Shown here: positions 33,121-42,114 of the stretch, one piece after another
Position numbering within the stretch: the first letter of the stretch is position 1
Layout of the letters: every line of letters begins with the position of its first letter
DNA from: CAWFGW01 sp963815495
GTDB taxonomy: Bacteria > Bacteroidota > Bacteroidia > Cytophagales > JAAEPT01
Direction: 5' to 3'
Length of the DNA stretch: 64,000 nucleotides
NCBI GenBank assembly: GCA_963815495.1
Contig: CAWFGW010000029.1
Location: forward strand, 318,764 to 382,763
The notes under the pieces: model-generated
Told to the model about the DNA's origin: nothing
The model's input: the letters and a program-made list of their open reading frames with translations, nothing else
Database searches by the model: none
Made by a program: the position numbers and the translations under genes

Positions 33121-33273
33121 GCTAACACCATGCATCAAATCATGGTTTTGTTGTGGTTTGGTGAGGGGGTGGCTCTTCGCAGTAAGCCTCTCTAATCTAG
33201 CAATTTGAATATGCAGTAAACCGAAACTATTTTACAAGATAAAAACGCCTCGAATTACACAGTCAACGTTAAC
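33121..33273 (+). other. attC-like boundary element 3
   Basis: Starts GCTAACACCATGCATCAAAT and ends GTTAAC (33268-33273). As in element 2, an ATCATGG motif lies near the left end. It has the shortest interior of the three elements. Beyond it the next gene has a GTG start. Confidence 0.4.
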
Positions 33274-33307
33274 AATTTCAGGAAACACCACAACAACAGA
33301 AAAATAG

Positions 33308-34072
33308 GTGAAATTTGACAAACATTTTCCGACAGAAAGACTTAAACCCTACATCAAATACTTTGTAGTGTCGGAGAATGAATTGGAAAGTGAATACAAA
33401 GTATTTCCGTCCTCGGGTTTGGTTATCGGTTTCCAATATAAAGGACATCTTACAACGTTAAAAAACAATACGGAAAACAAACTAAAATCAGCAGGAATTA
33501 CGGGTATATCAGACAGCTACAAAGTCTTTAAAAATTCACCCGATGTCGGAACGATTTTAGTGTACTTTACCGAAATTGGTTTTACGCATTTTGCTTCGCA
33601 CCCAGCTAATGAACTTTTTAATTTAAGCCTTTCTCTTGACGATATTTTTGACAAAAACAGCCTAGTAGAAGTTGAAGAGAAATTAGCATTTGCCAATACA
33701 GATAAACAAAGAATAAATATAGTTGAGCAGTTTTTAGTATCCCAGTTAAAAGCTATTCAAACAGATAATTTAATAGTTGAAGCAGTTAAACTCATCTATC
33801 AAACTAATGGAACTATACGCATAAAAGAGTTGAACGAAAAGCTACTTATCAGTCAAAGTCCTTTTGAAAAGCGATTTAAAAAAGTAGTTGGAACAACACC
33901 TAAGAAATTTGCTTCTATTGTTCGTTTCAACATAGTTCTTGATAATCTGAACGAAACCAAAACGCTGACTGAAATCTGTTACGAAAATAATTTCTTTGAC
34001 CAAGCTCATTTTATCAAAGACTTTAAACAATTTACGGGCGACACTCCGCAAAATTTTCAACGTTTCTTATAG
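33308..34072 (+). CDS. AraC-family transcriptional regulator
   Basis: 254 residues from a GTG. An N-terminal domain of about 150 residues (FPTERLKPYIKYFVVSENE, VFPSSGLVIGFQYKG) of the DUF6597 kind is followed by two AraC HTH units (LLISQSPFEKRFKKVVGTTP; EICYENNFFDQAHFIKDFKQ). Likely a regulator of a neighbouring or distant stress gene; no palindromic site is obvious. GTG is the only plausible start. Confidence 0.85.
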   Translation: MKFDKHFPTERLKPYIKYFVVSENELESEYKVFPSSGLVIGFQYKGHLTTLKNNTENKLKSAGITGISDSYKVFKNSPDVGTILVYFTEIGFTHFASHPANELFNLSLSLDDIFDKNSLVEVEEKLAFANTDKQRINIVEQFLVSQLKAIQTDNLIVEAVKLIYQTNGTIRIKELNEKLLISQSPFEKRFKKVVGTTPKKFASIVRFNIVLDNLNETKTLTEICYENNFFDQAHFIKDFKQFTGDTPQNFQRFL

Positions 34073-34144
34073 AGAAACGATTTTTTACAATTTAAAGAGT
34101 TTTTATCAACGCACCTTTGCATTGTAATCTTAATGTAAAAACAA

Positions 34145-34246
34145 ATGCTAAAATCGGCATTCCTATTTTCAAGTTTGAGCATTATGGTTGCGTGTAATTC
34201 AACAAGTTGTTTAACAATTAAAAATCAAGAAAAATGTTTACTGTAG
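34145..34246 (+). CDS. Orphan lipoprotein signal-peptide ORF
   Basis: 33 codons. It encodes a hydrophobic leader with a perfect lipobox (LSIMVAC followed by NST) and then stops after 16 residues. Either it is the relic of a lipoprotein gene cut off by recombination or a small membrane lipopeptide. Its end overlaps the start of the DUF1398 gene by 13 bases in another frame. Low confidence as a functional gene. Confidence 0.3.
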   Translation: MLKSAFLFSSLSIMVACNSTSCLTIKNQEKCLL

Positions 34247-34623
34247 AACAAATCAAAGCAGCCCATAGCAAAGTCAAGTCAGGGGCGGACTTCCCTTCTT
34301 ATATTCAAGACCTGAAAAAATTAGGTGTAACGTACTATGAAACTTTTGTAGCAGACGGACATACCGACTATTATGGAGAGAATGATTATAAAATCACTTC
34401 CCCTGCAACATACGAAAAGTTAATAGTCGCAGGAGAATCTAATAAGGTACAGTTTAAAACAGATTTAAAAAAACATCAGGAGAGCAAGACGGATTATCCG
34501 ACTTTCTGTACTGACTGTGCCAAGTCAGGTATTGAAAAATGGGCTGTTTGTACGGAAAAAATGACTTGTACTTATTTTGACAAAGCAAGAAATGAAATTT
34601 ATGTGGAAGAAATTCCGAAATAA
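34234..34623 (+). CDS. DUF1398 family protein
   Basis: 129 residues, cytoplasmic. The family pattern is clear: TVEQIKAAHSKVKSGADFPSYIQDLKKLGV, TYYETFVADGHTDYYG and a conserved cysteine pair FCTDCAKSGIEKW. DUF1398 (YbcV-like) has no assigned function. It follows the AraC regulator on the same strand and may be its target. Confidence 0.8.
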   Translation: MFTVEQIKAAHSKVKSGADFPSYIQDLKKLGVTYYETFVADGHTDYYGENDYKITSPATYEKLIVAGESNKVQFKTDLKKHQESKTDYPTFCTDCAKSGIEKWAVCTEKMTCTYFDKARNEIYVEEIPK

Positions 34624-34720
34624 AAAACTGCTTATAATAATATTAAACGCCCTCACAAGAAAGAAAGAAATGGGTTGAGCTCGGGGGCATCATTAACAAC
34701 AATGCAGGCGGAACCCAAAG

Positions 34721-34933
34721 TAGTGTAGGCGTTGAATAGTTTGTGTTCTCCTCAGCACCTTCTGGCCCCCAACTTTTTAAAGGTTACAGAGGTTTTTATA
34801 TTTTTTTCAAATACCCCTGTTGAGTGTACATTATTATCCATTGATTAACCGTTTAACAAACGCTTAATCAATGGATATTTTTTTACTGCTTTATAATAAA
34901 GTGTGTTATCAGCTTTTAAATTATGATTTTGTA
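34721..34933 (+). repeat. Duplicated segment, copy B: nirD tail, terminator, hairpin, leader
   Basis: Parallel to 26914-27147. TAGGCGTTGAATAGTTTGTG repeats the nirD end. 34750-34797 is a degraded form of the nirD terminator (CCTC/GAGG and CCTT/AAGG pairs kept). Then comes the long hairpin, a T-run and TTTTAAATTATGATTTTGTAA. No nirD reading frame remains upstream. Confidence 0.8.
34837..34884 (+). terminator. Long hairpin with T-run, copy B
   Basis: TCCATTGATTAA (34837-34848) pairs fully with TTAATCAATGGA (34864-34875), followed by a T-run. Relative to copy A (TCCGATGATTAA) the stem changes are matched on both arms, so the fold has been kept while the sequence drifted. Confidence 0.7.
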
Positions 34934-34959
34934 ATATATTGTGAACTACAAAATATATA

Positions 34960-35000
34960 ATCTGGATATGTTGACATGTCCACAAATCCAGATGTTAAAT
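34960..35000 (+). other. Cassette-entry hairpin B with GTTAAAT core
   Basis: ATCTGGAT/ATCCAGAT encloses a second pairing GGATATGT/ACATGTCC and is followed by GTTAAAT (34994-35000), 12 bases before the next ATG. It sits at the same place relative to leader copy B as the palindromes behind copies A and C. Confidence 0.5.
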
Positions 35001-35012
35001 GCAATTTGAGAG

Positions 35013-35591
35013 ATGAATAAAAATCAATCTTCATTAATAAATTTCATTAAACAAATCATTCCAATCAATGAAAGGGATGCCGAGGAAATTGCCAATGCCT
35101 TTCACTTTGCAAAAATTGAAAAAAATTCACTTTTTCTAAAAGAGAATGAAATTAGTGACGACTATTTTTATCTTCAAAATGGATTAATGCGGGTTTTTCT
35201 CTATGATTTAGAAGGAAATGAAATAACTACCGATATTTTCACAGACAATAACATAGTTTTCGAAATCACCTCTTTTTTTAATCGCGTTAAATCTGAAACC
35301 AATATTCAAGCGATAACAGATTGTACAGGTTATCGCATTTCGTACGAAGAATTAAACAAGCTGTTTCATGATAAACCTACTTTTAGAGATTTTGGAAGAG
35401 CTATTTTAGTGAAAGAGTTTATCGCTTCCAAAAAGAGAAACTATGCTATGATTAATCAAACTGCCGAACAACGTTACCACCACTTATTGACTTCAAAACC
35501 TGAAATAGTAAAACATGTACCATTGAAATATATAGCTTCATACATCGGTGTTACAGATAGTACATTAAGTAGAATACGAAAGAAAAAATAA
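35013..35591 (+). CDS. Crp/Fnr-family regulator
   Basis: 192 residues. Cyclic-nucleotide-type domain at about 25-120 (LFLKENEISDDYFYLQNGLMRVFLYDLEGNE) and a short C-terminal HTH (YIASYIGVTDSTLSRIRKK). The AEQRYHHLL segment is typical of the large Bacteroidota subfamily of small Crp-like regulators. There is no N-terminal Cys cluster, so it differs from the Fnr-like protein at 17710. The next gene, a membrane protein, is 80 bases downstream. Confidence 0.88.
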   Translation: MNKNQSSLINFIKQIIPINERDAEEIANAFHFAKIEKNSLFLKENEISDDYFYLQNGLMRVFLYDLEGNEITTDIFTDNNIVFEITSFFNRVKSETNIQAITDCTGYRISYEELNKLFHDKPTFRDFGRAILVKEFIASKKRNYAMINQTAEQRYHHLLTSKPEIVKHVPLKYIASYIGVTDSTLSRIRKKK

Positions 35592-35671
35592 CCGATGTGT
35601 TTTCTTGCCTTTTGTCAAGTGAAGCAAATCTTTTGATGGTCTAATTTTGTGTTTCACTAAAAAATTACAAA

Positions 35672-36355
35672 ATGGCAGATCTTTCAATTTTACCCTCGCT
35701 TGGGCTAATCTCAACTACCCTACTTACTCTTTGGTTATTTTATAAAGCTTCTAATCACAAAAAGCCACTGTACGCCATTATCCTATGGATGCTTATTGTA
35801 GGTGTATTAGGAATAACTGGGTTTTACCAAAAATCAGATGCTTTTCCACCAAGGTTCACTTTATTAATTGCTCCGGCTATTTTATCTATTTTGATAATTT
35901 TCACCAATAAAAAGAGTAGGATTTTTATCGATAGCCTTAGTTTAAAACATTTAACCATCTTGCATATTGTCCGCATTCCAGTGGAGATTATTCTTTATGC
36001 AGTTTTTTTAAGTGGATTAATTCCTGAACTAATGACCTTTGAAGGCTATAATTATGATGTCATATCAGGAATTACAGCGCCAATCATATACTATTTAGCA
36101 TTTGTTAAGAAAACAATTGGGCGAAAAAGTCTTCTAATATGGAATATCGCGTGCTTTGGACTATTGATTAATATAATGGTAATAGCAGTATTAAGTGCAA
36201 AAACTCCCTTTCAGCAATTGGCATTTGATCAACCCAATATTGCAGTAACTTATTTTCCTTTTGTATGGTTACCAGCCATTATAGTTCCGATCGTTTTGTT
36301 TTCACATTTAGCTAGTATAAGACAGTTGGTATTAAAAAATAAATCAACTTATTAA
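35672..36355 (+). CDS. Seven-helix membrane protein, unknown function
   Basis: 227 residues with about seven hydrophobic helices evenly spaced (near 8-25, 35-52, 60-78, 92-112, 128-145, 155-175 and 192-215). Connecting loops are short and few charges are buried. No family recognised with confidence; similar proteins often follow small Crp-type regulators in Bacteroidota. It could be the target of the regulator at 35013. Confidence 0.7.
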   Translation: MADLSILPSLGLISTTLLTLWLFYKASNHKKPLYAIILWMLIVGVLGITGFYQKSDAFPPRFTLLIAPAILSILIIFTNKKSRIFIDSLSLKHLTILHIVRIPVEIILYAVFLSGLIPELMTFEGYNYDVISGITAPIIYYLAFVKKTIGRKSLLIWNIACFGLLINIMVIAVLSAKTPFQQLAFDQPNIAVTYFPFVWLPAIIVPIVLFSHLASIRQLVLKNKSTY

Positions 36356-36658
36356 TTGCTTCAATTGCCAGTGCAAGCATCCTTATAAACTTTGTAAGTA
36401 AGGATGCTAGCTTGTACAGCTTTACCCACCAGATTTAATCCTTCAACGTTCTTAGATGGAAAATGCCTCTATCAGTTCGCTTTGCTCGTGTCAGGGCAAC
36501 TTACTTGCTTTTGATCAAGCCAAAACACTAACTTGTTGAATTGTATACAAAAAAAATCACATAAAACTGACTGTCAACACTATATTCGTTAAAACAAGAT
36601 TTTTTTAACAATGTAATTTTTTCATTAAATTATCTCAAAATTAACGAAAGTTCACCAA
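36356..36658 (+). other. Gap with one imperfect hairpin
   Basis: 303 bases without a gene. At 36374-36414 CAAG.CATCCTTA pairs with TAAGGATG....CTTG, a 12-bp stem with a 4-base bulge. No T-run follows, so terminator function is doubtful. The rest is AT-rich with no recognised signal. Confidence 0.4.
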
Positions 36659-37135
36659 ATGAATGTTCTTATTAAACTTATGTGTTTAATTCTTCTGGTA
36701 TCTGTTACCGGATTTACTTTTGGTCAAAGTACACTTCTTAGTTCAGGAGGCACTGTGGCAACTTCAGAAGGTTCACTCAGTTATTCTCTAGGACAGCTTA
36801 ATAATCAAACTAGTTCAATTTCAGAATGGTCAATTGTAGAAGGGGTTCAACAACCCTTTGAGGTATCACAACCTTTAGGAAACGAAGATGAAAAGCTAGC
36901 TATCGGTATATCAATGTATCCCAATCCAGCCAACGATATAGTTGTTGTAACTACTGAAAATTTTCAAAATTTGGAACTTACGGTTTTGGATATAAACGGG
37001 AAGGTTCTTCTGGAAAAGAAACTTACCGATAAAACAACACCGGTTGATATGAGTGCATTTTCTGATAAAATTTATTTAATAAAAATTAATAATGATTTTC
37101 AATCAATTAGGACATTTAAATTAATTAGAAAATAA
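36659..37135 (+). CDS. Small secreted protein with T9SS sorting domain
   Basis: 158 residues. Signal peptide (cleavage near FTFGQ). A short repeat-like mature region (TLLSSGGTVATSEGSLSYSLGQ) precedes the T9SS type A sorting domain, ISMYPNPANDIVVV to the end FKLIRK. The mature part resembles the small partner often encoded before fibre-like surface proteins in this phylum. It lies 4 bases from the next gene, so the two are almost certainly co-expressed. Confidence 0.82.
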   Translation: MNVLIKLMCLILLVSVTGFTFGQSTLLSSGGTVATSEGSLSYSLGQLNNQTSSISEWSIVEGVQQPFEVSQPLGNEDEKLAIGISMYPNPANDIVVVTTENFQNLELTVLDINGKVLLEKKLTDKTTPVDMSAFSDKIYLIKINNDFQSIRTFKLIRK

Positions 37136-37139
37136 CAAC

Positions 37140-38042
37140 ATGAAAAAATATTTCTCCCTTTGCTTGATTGTTTGTTCTCTCAATATGTATGCTCAGACAC
37201 CCAATAAGATGAGTTATCAGGCAGTCATAAGAAATGCTACCAATGAACTTGTTACTAATGCGGCTGTTGGTATGAGAATTAGTATTCTACAAGGTAGTGC
37301 CTCTGGTAAGGTGGTCTATTCAGAAAGTCATACCCCAACTACCAACCAAAATGGATTGATCAGTTTAGAAATTGGTGGAGGCACCGTGTTGTCTGGTACT
37401 ATTTCTAACATTGATTGGTCAGATAACACTTATTTTGTTCAGACGGAAACCGATACAGATGGAGGCACGAATTATCAATTAATGACCACCAGTCAGTTGT
37501 TGAGTGTTCCATATGCCCTTCACGCTAAAACGGCAGCTTCGGTAACTAAACCAGTACTGTTAGAACCTTATATTTTAGGAACTTCCACGTATGCAGATAA
37601 TGCTAGTTTTTACTATAATGAAAAATTGGGATGGCAAGGAGCAAATGAAGCCTGTAAGGATGCTTATCCGAATGAGCGATATGCGAGAGCTTTCACAATG
37701 GATCAGATAACACAAGCATTAACTTTAGGTAACTTTTCTGATAATCAAAACTATAACGATGTTCCTTTTTGGGTTATAACCTCCTCTGTGACAAAGGGGG
37801 CTAGCTATAATGGTTCAGGACTCAATAATGCTGCAAATCTATCAGATGGCCTTAGTGGTGTATCTACAAAAGCCATACAGGGAAAAATAACATTCGACTT
37901 TAAGTTAGAAAGTACTAATGATGAAGAGCATTATAAAAACGGTCCATTGCAAAGATTTTTCACCGTTGAACAGGATATTTTCTCTTCAAGTACTAATCTC
38001 CCATGTCTTTGTGGTACCTACAAGCCTGCTGAGGATCAGTAA
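37140..38042 (+). CDS. Secreted fibre-like surface protein
   Basis: 300 residues. Signal peptide (cleavage near MYAQT) followed by a widespread Bacteroidota N-terminal domain (MSYQAVIRNATNELVTN, ISILQGSASGKVVYSESH, LMTTSQLLSVPYALHAKTA), often annotated as tail-fibre-like. The C-terminal 160 residues are unrecognised, with paired Cys (EACKDAY, LPCLCGTY). There is no T9SS sorting domain of its own. It forms a pair with the gene before it. Confidence 0.75.
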   Translation: MKKYFSLCLIVCSLNMYAQTPNKMSYQAVIRNATNELVTNAAVGMRISILQGSASGKVVYSESHTPTTNQNGLISLEIGGGTVLSGTISNIDWSDNTYFVQTETDTDGGTNYQLMTTSQLLSVPYALHAKTAASVTKPVLLEPYILGTSTYADNASFYYNEKLGWQGANEACKDAYPNERYARAFTMDQITQALTLGNFSDNQNYNDVPFWVITSSVTKGASYNGSGLNNAANLSDGLSGVSTKAIQGKITFDFKLESTNDEEHYKNGPLQRFFTVEQDIFSSSTNLPCLCGTYKPAEDQ

Positions 38043-38416
38043 CCCACTATTGACAAGGTTTAAAGTTTTCTAAGATTAACACCTAGTATTTTTAATTTTG
38101 GTTTACTGAAAGTGAAAAAGAAGCTAATATGCTATTCATTTCCCTTTCAAAAAGAGGGAAAATAAAACTTCCTATCGCGGACAAGTTTTGTGGTTCTTAC
38201 TACGGGCGCTGTCTGGATCAATTGGGGGTAAATTGGGTAATAATTTTTGCCCTGAAAAACTTTAGTACTCCAACCCAAAAGATTAGCTAAATGGGCAAAG
38301 CACCCTGTAAAGTTTCAAAACCACAGCTCAAAAGTCCCTCTTACAACAATAAATTTAACAATTAAGTCATCGTTACTTTATATATAATCCGTATTTTACC
38401 ATAGCTTAAAAAACCA
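38043..38416. other. Gap without recognised features
   Basis: 374 bases between the fibre-like gene and the next lipoprotein. The GC level is slightly higher near 38170-38240 (GCGGACAAG, CTACGGGCGCTG), perhaps remains of other DNA. No open frame, strong hairpin or repeat was seen. Confidence 0.4.
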
Positions 38417-39055
38417 ATGCTGATGAAATATTTAATCCTTTGCGTAATACCACTTCTCTCCTTTTCCTGTAAAAAAGACAAGAATAAAATCATGGTTGAT
38501 TTAAGCCAATTTGATCAAATAACGGAACGATATCCCTATGGAGAAATAAAACCCACCATACCTGTTAATTATTTTGAGCTCTTGATTTCTTATGGTAGCG
38601 ATGATGAAGTATTATTTAGTTCAGGAACTAAATGTTCTGATGCTTCAAATCCTACGGATTGTGAAATTCAATTTGACTCATTAAAAAGTCCCTCTGAAGG
38701 TTTTTCTTACGGTTGCTTGCCCGATTATTGCTATAAATACCTCAAATATCAAAGGGGTAATGAAATTAATGTGCTCACTAATACCGATGAATTAAAAACC
38801 TTTTTTGGAGAAATTGACTCTAAGTCAGAGGCAATCATGTTAGTTGTTTCTGCAAACTACAATTTCAGTACTCAAGACAAAGAAACAGGTGCTATAAAAG
38901 TATCCGATGCAGGATATGAACTATTAGTAACAAAGCTGGTGAAAGACTGTAACCCAGTTCAAACGAATAGGTACCACCTGGAAATTACTAAGGCTGGAGA
39001 AATCAATATTTTAACAGAAGAAGAGTATTCTGTGTCTGAAGGGGCATGCATTTAA
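38417..39055 (+). CDS. Hypothetical lipoprotein
   Basis: 212 residues. Short signal peptide with lipobox LSFSC followed by KKDKNK. The mature part contains two Cys pairs (KCSDASNPTDCEI; GCLPDYCYKYL) that could form disulphides, and is otherwise unrecognised. Exported lipoprotein of unknown function. It is monocistronic, with the convergent delta-60 gene 140 bases downstream. Confidence 0.7.
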   Translation: MLMKYLILCVIPLLSFSCKKDKNKIMVDLSQFDQITERYPYGEIKPTIPVNYFELLISYGSDDEVLFSSGTKCSDASNPTDCEIQFDSLKSPSEGFSYGCLPDYCYKYLKYQRGNEINVLTNTDELKTFFGEIDSKSEAIMLVVSANYNFSTQDKETGAIKVSDAGYELLVTKLVKDCNPVQTNRYHLEITKAGEINILTEEEYSVSEGACI

Positions 39056-39197
39056 TGTCCCTAACCTATTTTATATAATTATAGCTCGTTTGTGGTTTAC
39101 TTGCCCAAATCGTGTGCCTCGTATTAGACCGTGTGTGTATATTTTTTTAATCTTTTCAATCATTAGGCTAACGAGCTAAAAATAATTTTAACTGGTT

Positions 39198-41726
39198 CTA
39201 ATCGATTAATAATCTCCCTGTATGTACAAGATTTTCACCCTTCCAAATCATATAGAGATATATACCAGAAGAGATTCCTTCCAAATTAATTTCTTGTTGT
39301 AAGGAACCACCAAGCTGCAGCGTTCTTTCTAAAACACCATCGATCGTCATAATTTCAAGTTTTGTATTCGGACTAAGTGATTCGATTGTAAATACACCAA
39401 CCGATGGATTCGGATAAACATTGATATCAGAATCAGTAGAAACGCTATAACTTTCCAACCCGGATACAACTGAAGTATCACCGTTTAGTCGAACGATATG
39501 ATTGGCTGAAATACCGTTATAACTAGTAAAAGAGCCCCCAATTAGTATTTTCCCATCAGATTGACGATTCAAAGCAAAAACACAAGCATTTGCTCCTGAA
39601 CCCACTTCGAAAGTCTCGTCAACTGCCCCATCTCCATGCAATCGGACAAGATGACTTTTATCAGATCCATTAAAATAAGTAAACCAACCGCCCACTAATA
39701 ACTTATCATCAGGTAACAAGACCAGCTCTGTAATACCTGATCGTGCATTAGAGCCCGTTCCTACATCAAATGTATTATCTATTGAGCCATCTGTGCGTAG
39801 TCGGCACAAAGAACTTACATTTTCCCCATTTAATTTATCAAGTGCCCCCGCCACGATTATTTTACCATCTTTTAGGACCAAGATGGAGGACACTGTTCCA
39901 TTTACACCAGTTCCTATATCAAAGGTATTATCCACAGATGCATCTTCATTCAATCTTAAAAAATATCGTTGTGATGAACTCCCATTATAGACATTAAAAT
40001 TACCTCCTATCAAAATCTTACCATCTGGTTGAAGAGTGATTTTTTGCACTAGAGCACTTCCTCCAGAACTAGATCCAGCTCCTGTTCCTGTATTAAAAGT
40101 TTGATCTACCGCACCATCCGCATGTAAACGAACTAAACCTTTTTTTGAAACACCATTAAACGAAGTAAAGTCCCCGCCTACCACTATTTTTTTATCTGGT
40201 TGTAGCGCTATTGCATAAATATTACTATTTGCAGCAGTACCGATAGTGAAATCGTTGTCAATAGTACCATCTTGATGTAAACGAGCAAATCGATTTTGTG
40301 TAATACCGTTGAAGGCAGTAAACTTCCCTCCTAACAGAATTTTTCCGTCAGCCTGTAATACTATTGCTCTAATTACTCCATTAGGCCCCGAGCCAATCTT
40401 AAATGATTCATCAATCGAACCATCAGTATTCAATCGAACTAAGTATTTTTTAACAACACCATTAAAAGAAGTAAAATCTCCCCCTACGATCAACTTATGA
40501 TCTTCCTGTTCAACTATTTGAAACACAGTACCATTTGCTCCCCAAGATTCGTTTTGAAACGTATTATCTAACGACCCATCCACATTAAGTCGTACCATAC
40601 GATTTGAAAACTTATTATTATACCCAGTAAACCAACCACCAACTAATATTTTACCTTCATTAAGAACTACGGTACTTGTAACACTTCCAGTAGCACCAGA
40701 ACCTATATTAAAAGTAGGATCAATAGATCCATCTACATTTAATCGAGCTAAACTATTAAGAGCAACACCGTTAAAAGCGGTAAACTGCCCCCCAATTATA
40801 ATTTTATTGTCTTGGTGAATAACAATAGAATAGACGTCTCCAATGTTTGCTCCTGCACCAATATCAAAGGAATCATCAATGGACCCGTCTGAATTTAAAC
40901 GGACTAAACATTTTTTAGCAACCCCATTAAAAGAAGTAAAATAACCGCCAACTAATATCTTTTGATCTTCTTGTACAGTCACAGTATTTACCCTACTACT
41001 AGCACCAGACCCAACATTAAATGAGCTATCGATAGAACCATTCGCATTCAAACGAGTTAATCGCATATGGGACGCTCCGTTAAAAGTATCAAAAGCACCT
41101 CCTACCAGTATTTTACCGTCTGGATTCAGAACAATACTATTCACATCATCATTTGCCCCGGTACTTATAAATGAATCATCAATAGAACCGTTTGTAGTCA
41201 ATCGCACCAAACGGTTTTTGGATGCACCATTAAATGTGGTAAACTCGCCTCCTATAAGTATTTTCCCATCAGGCTGTACAACAATTGAGTTCACATGACC
41301 ATTTGCTCCTGTTCCTGTATCAAACGTTTCATCAATCGACCCGTCTGAATTTAAACGTACAACACGGTTGTTAGAAATCCCATTAAATGTGGTAAACTCC
41401 CCTCCAACCAGTATTTTCCCATCATGCTGTAGTGCAATTGACTTCACCCTCCCATTGGCACCTAGCCCTGTATCAAACGTCTCGTCTACTAAGCCACCCG
41501 CAGTCAAACGAATAAGCCGATTCACAGGTAATGTTCTGTAAAAAGCAAAATCACCCCCGACAAGAATTTTCCCGTCAGGTTGTGTTTTAACAACATGAAC
41601 TGGCTTACTGAAAGTACCTAGACCAAGACTACTTCCATCTGGATCTCCAGGCCCTGACGCTATAACAAACGATTGAAAAAAAAAGAAAGTGAAAACAATT
41701 ACTGAAGAGAAAATAAATAACCTCAT
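39198..41726 (-). CDS. Delta-60 repeat surface protein with T9SS sorting domain
   Basis: 842 residues. After a signal peptide come about 14 tandem delta-60 repeats of about 51 residues each (pattern: DGKILVGGxFTxFNG, then RLVRLNxDGSID, then FDxGxGAN). They probably form beta-propeller blades. The last 90 residues form a T9SS type A domain (INVYPNPSVGVFTIES to LLID). DNA-level similarity among repeats makes copy number prone to change. Secreted or surface displayed; ligand unknown. Confidence 0.9.
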   Translation of the reverse strand: MRLFIFSSVIVFTFFFFQSFVIASGPGDPDGSSLGLGTFSKPVHVVKTQPDGKILVGGDFAFYRTLPVNRLIRLTAGGLVDETFDTGLGANGRVKSIALQHDGKILVGGEFTTFNGISNNRVVRLNSDGSIDETFDTGTGANGHVNSIVVQPDGKILIGGEFTTFNGASKNRLVRLTTNGSIDDSFISTGANDDVNSIVLNPDGKILVGGAFDTFNGASHMRLTRLNANGSIDSSFNVGSGASSRVNTVTVQEDQKILVGGYFTSFNGVAKKCLVRLNSDGSIDDSFDIGAGANIGDVYSIVIHQDNKIIIGGQFTAFNGVALNSLARLNVDGSIDPTFNIGSGATGSVTSTVVLNEGKILVGGWFTGYNNKFSNRMVRLNVDGSLDNTFQNESWGANGTVFQIVEQEDHKLIVGGDFTSFNGVVKKYLVRLNTDGSIDESFKIGSGPNGVIRAIVLQADGKILLGGKFTAFNGITQNRFARLHQDGTIDNDFTIGTAANSNIYAIALQPDKKIVVGGDFTSFNGVSKKGLVRLHADGAVDQTFNTGTGAGSSSGGSALVQKITLQPDGKILIGGNFNVYNGSSSQRYFLRLNEDASVDNTFDIGTGVNGTVSSILVLKDGKIIVAGALDKLNGENVSSLCRLRTDGSIDNTFDVGTGSNARSGITELVLLPDDKLLVGGWFTYFNGSDKSHLVRLHGDGAVDETFEVGSGANACVFALNRQSDGKILIGGSFTSYNGISANHIVRLNGDTSVVSGLESYSVSTDSDINVYPNPSVGVFTIESLSPNTKLEIMTIDGVLERTLQLGGSLQQEINLEGISSGIYLYMIWKGENLVHTGRLLID

Positions 41727-42114
41727 TAATAATCCGTTTTATTTAAAGATGATACAAATACTAAAAGCATTATAATTAATTTATACTAACTCTCATAATA
41801 AAGTAACTGCATACTCTAACACAGATATCAATAAAACTACTCATACCATCAAAAAAACAAGGTTTATAAACTTACTTTATCTGTTAGTTCAAATTCTCGA
41901 AAGGTTCGAAAGGAATTAAGACCTAGTTAAGTAGCTAAAATTAAAAGTTTCTCAAAGTCATACCAGAGCTGGTAAATAGATCTTTTATAAGCGAGTACAA
42001 ACAACCTATACATCCATGTAATATTTAACCGATTATGTTATATTGTTTTTAGGTTATAGACACCTTTATGAGATAATAATCTTTCTACTAAGTAGATTTA
42101 TTGAAACCAACATA
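41727..42114. other. AT-rich intergenic region
   Basis: About 390 bases between the divergent delta-60 gene and the Crp-like gene, which must hold both promoters. No palindrome of the AMGTA type and no clear TAnnTTTG element was found by eye. Confidence 0.4.

Noticed and set aside
27189..33273. Firm call of a class of mobile integron
   Set aside because: No integrase or attI is in the window and the cores deviate from the consensus, so only cassette-like structure is claimed.
34636..34720. Remnant of a second nirD gene upstream of copy B
   Set aside because: Similarity to nirD begins only at about 34721; the bases before it do not align to nirD by eye.
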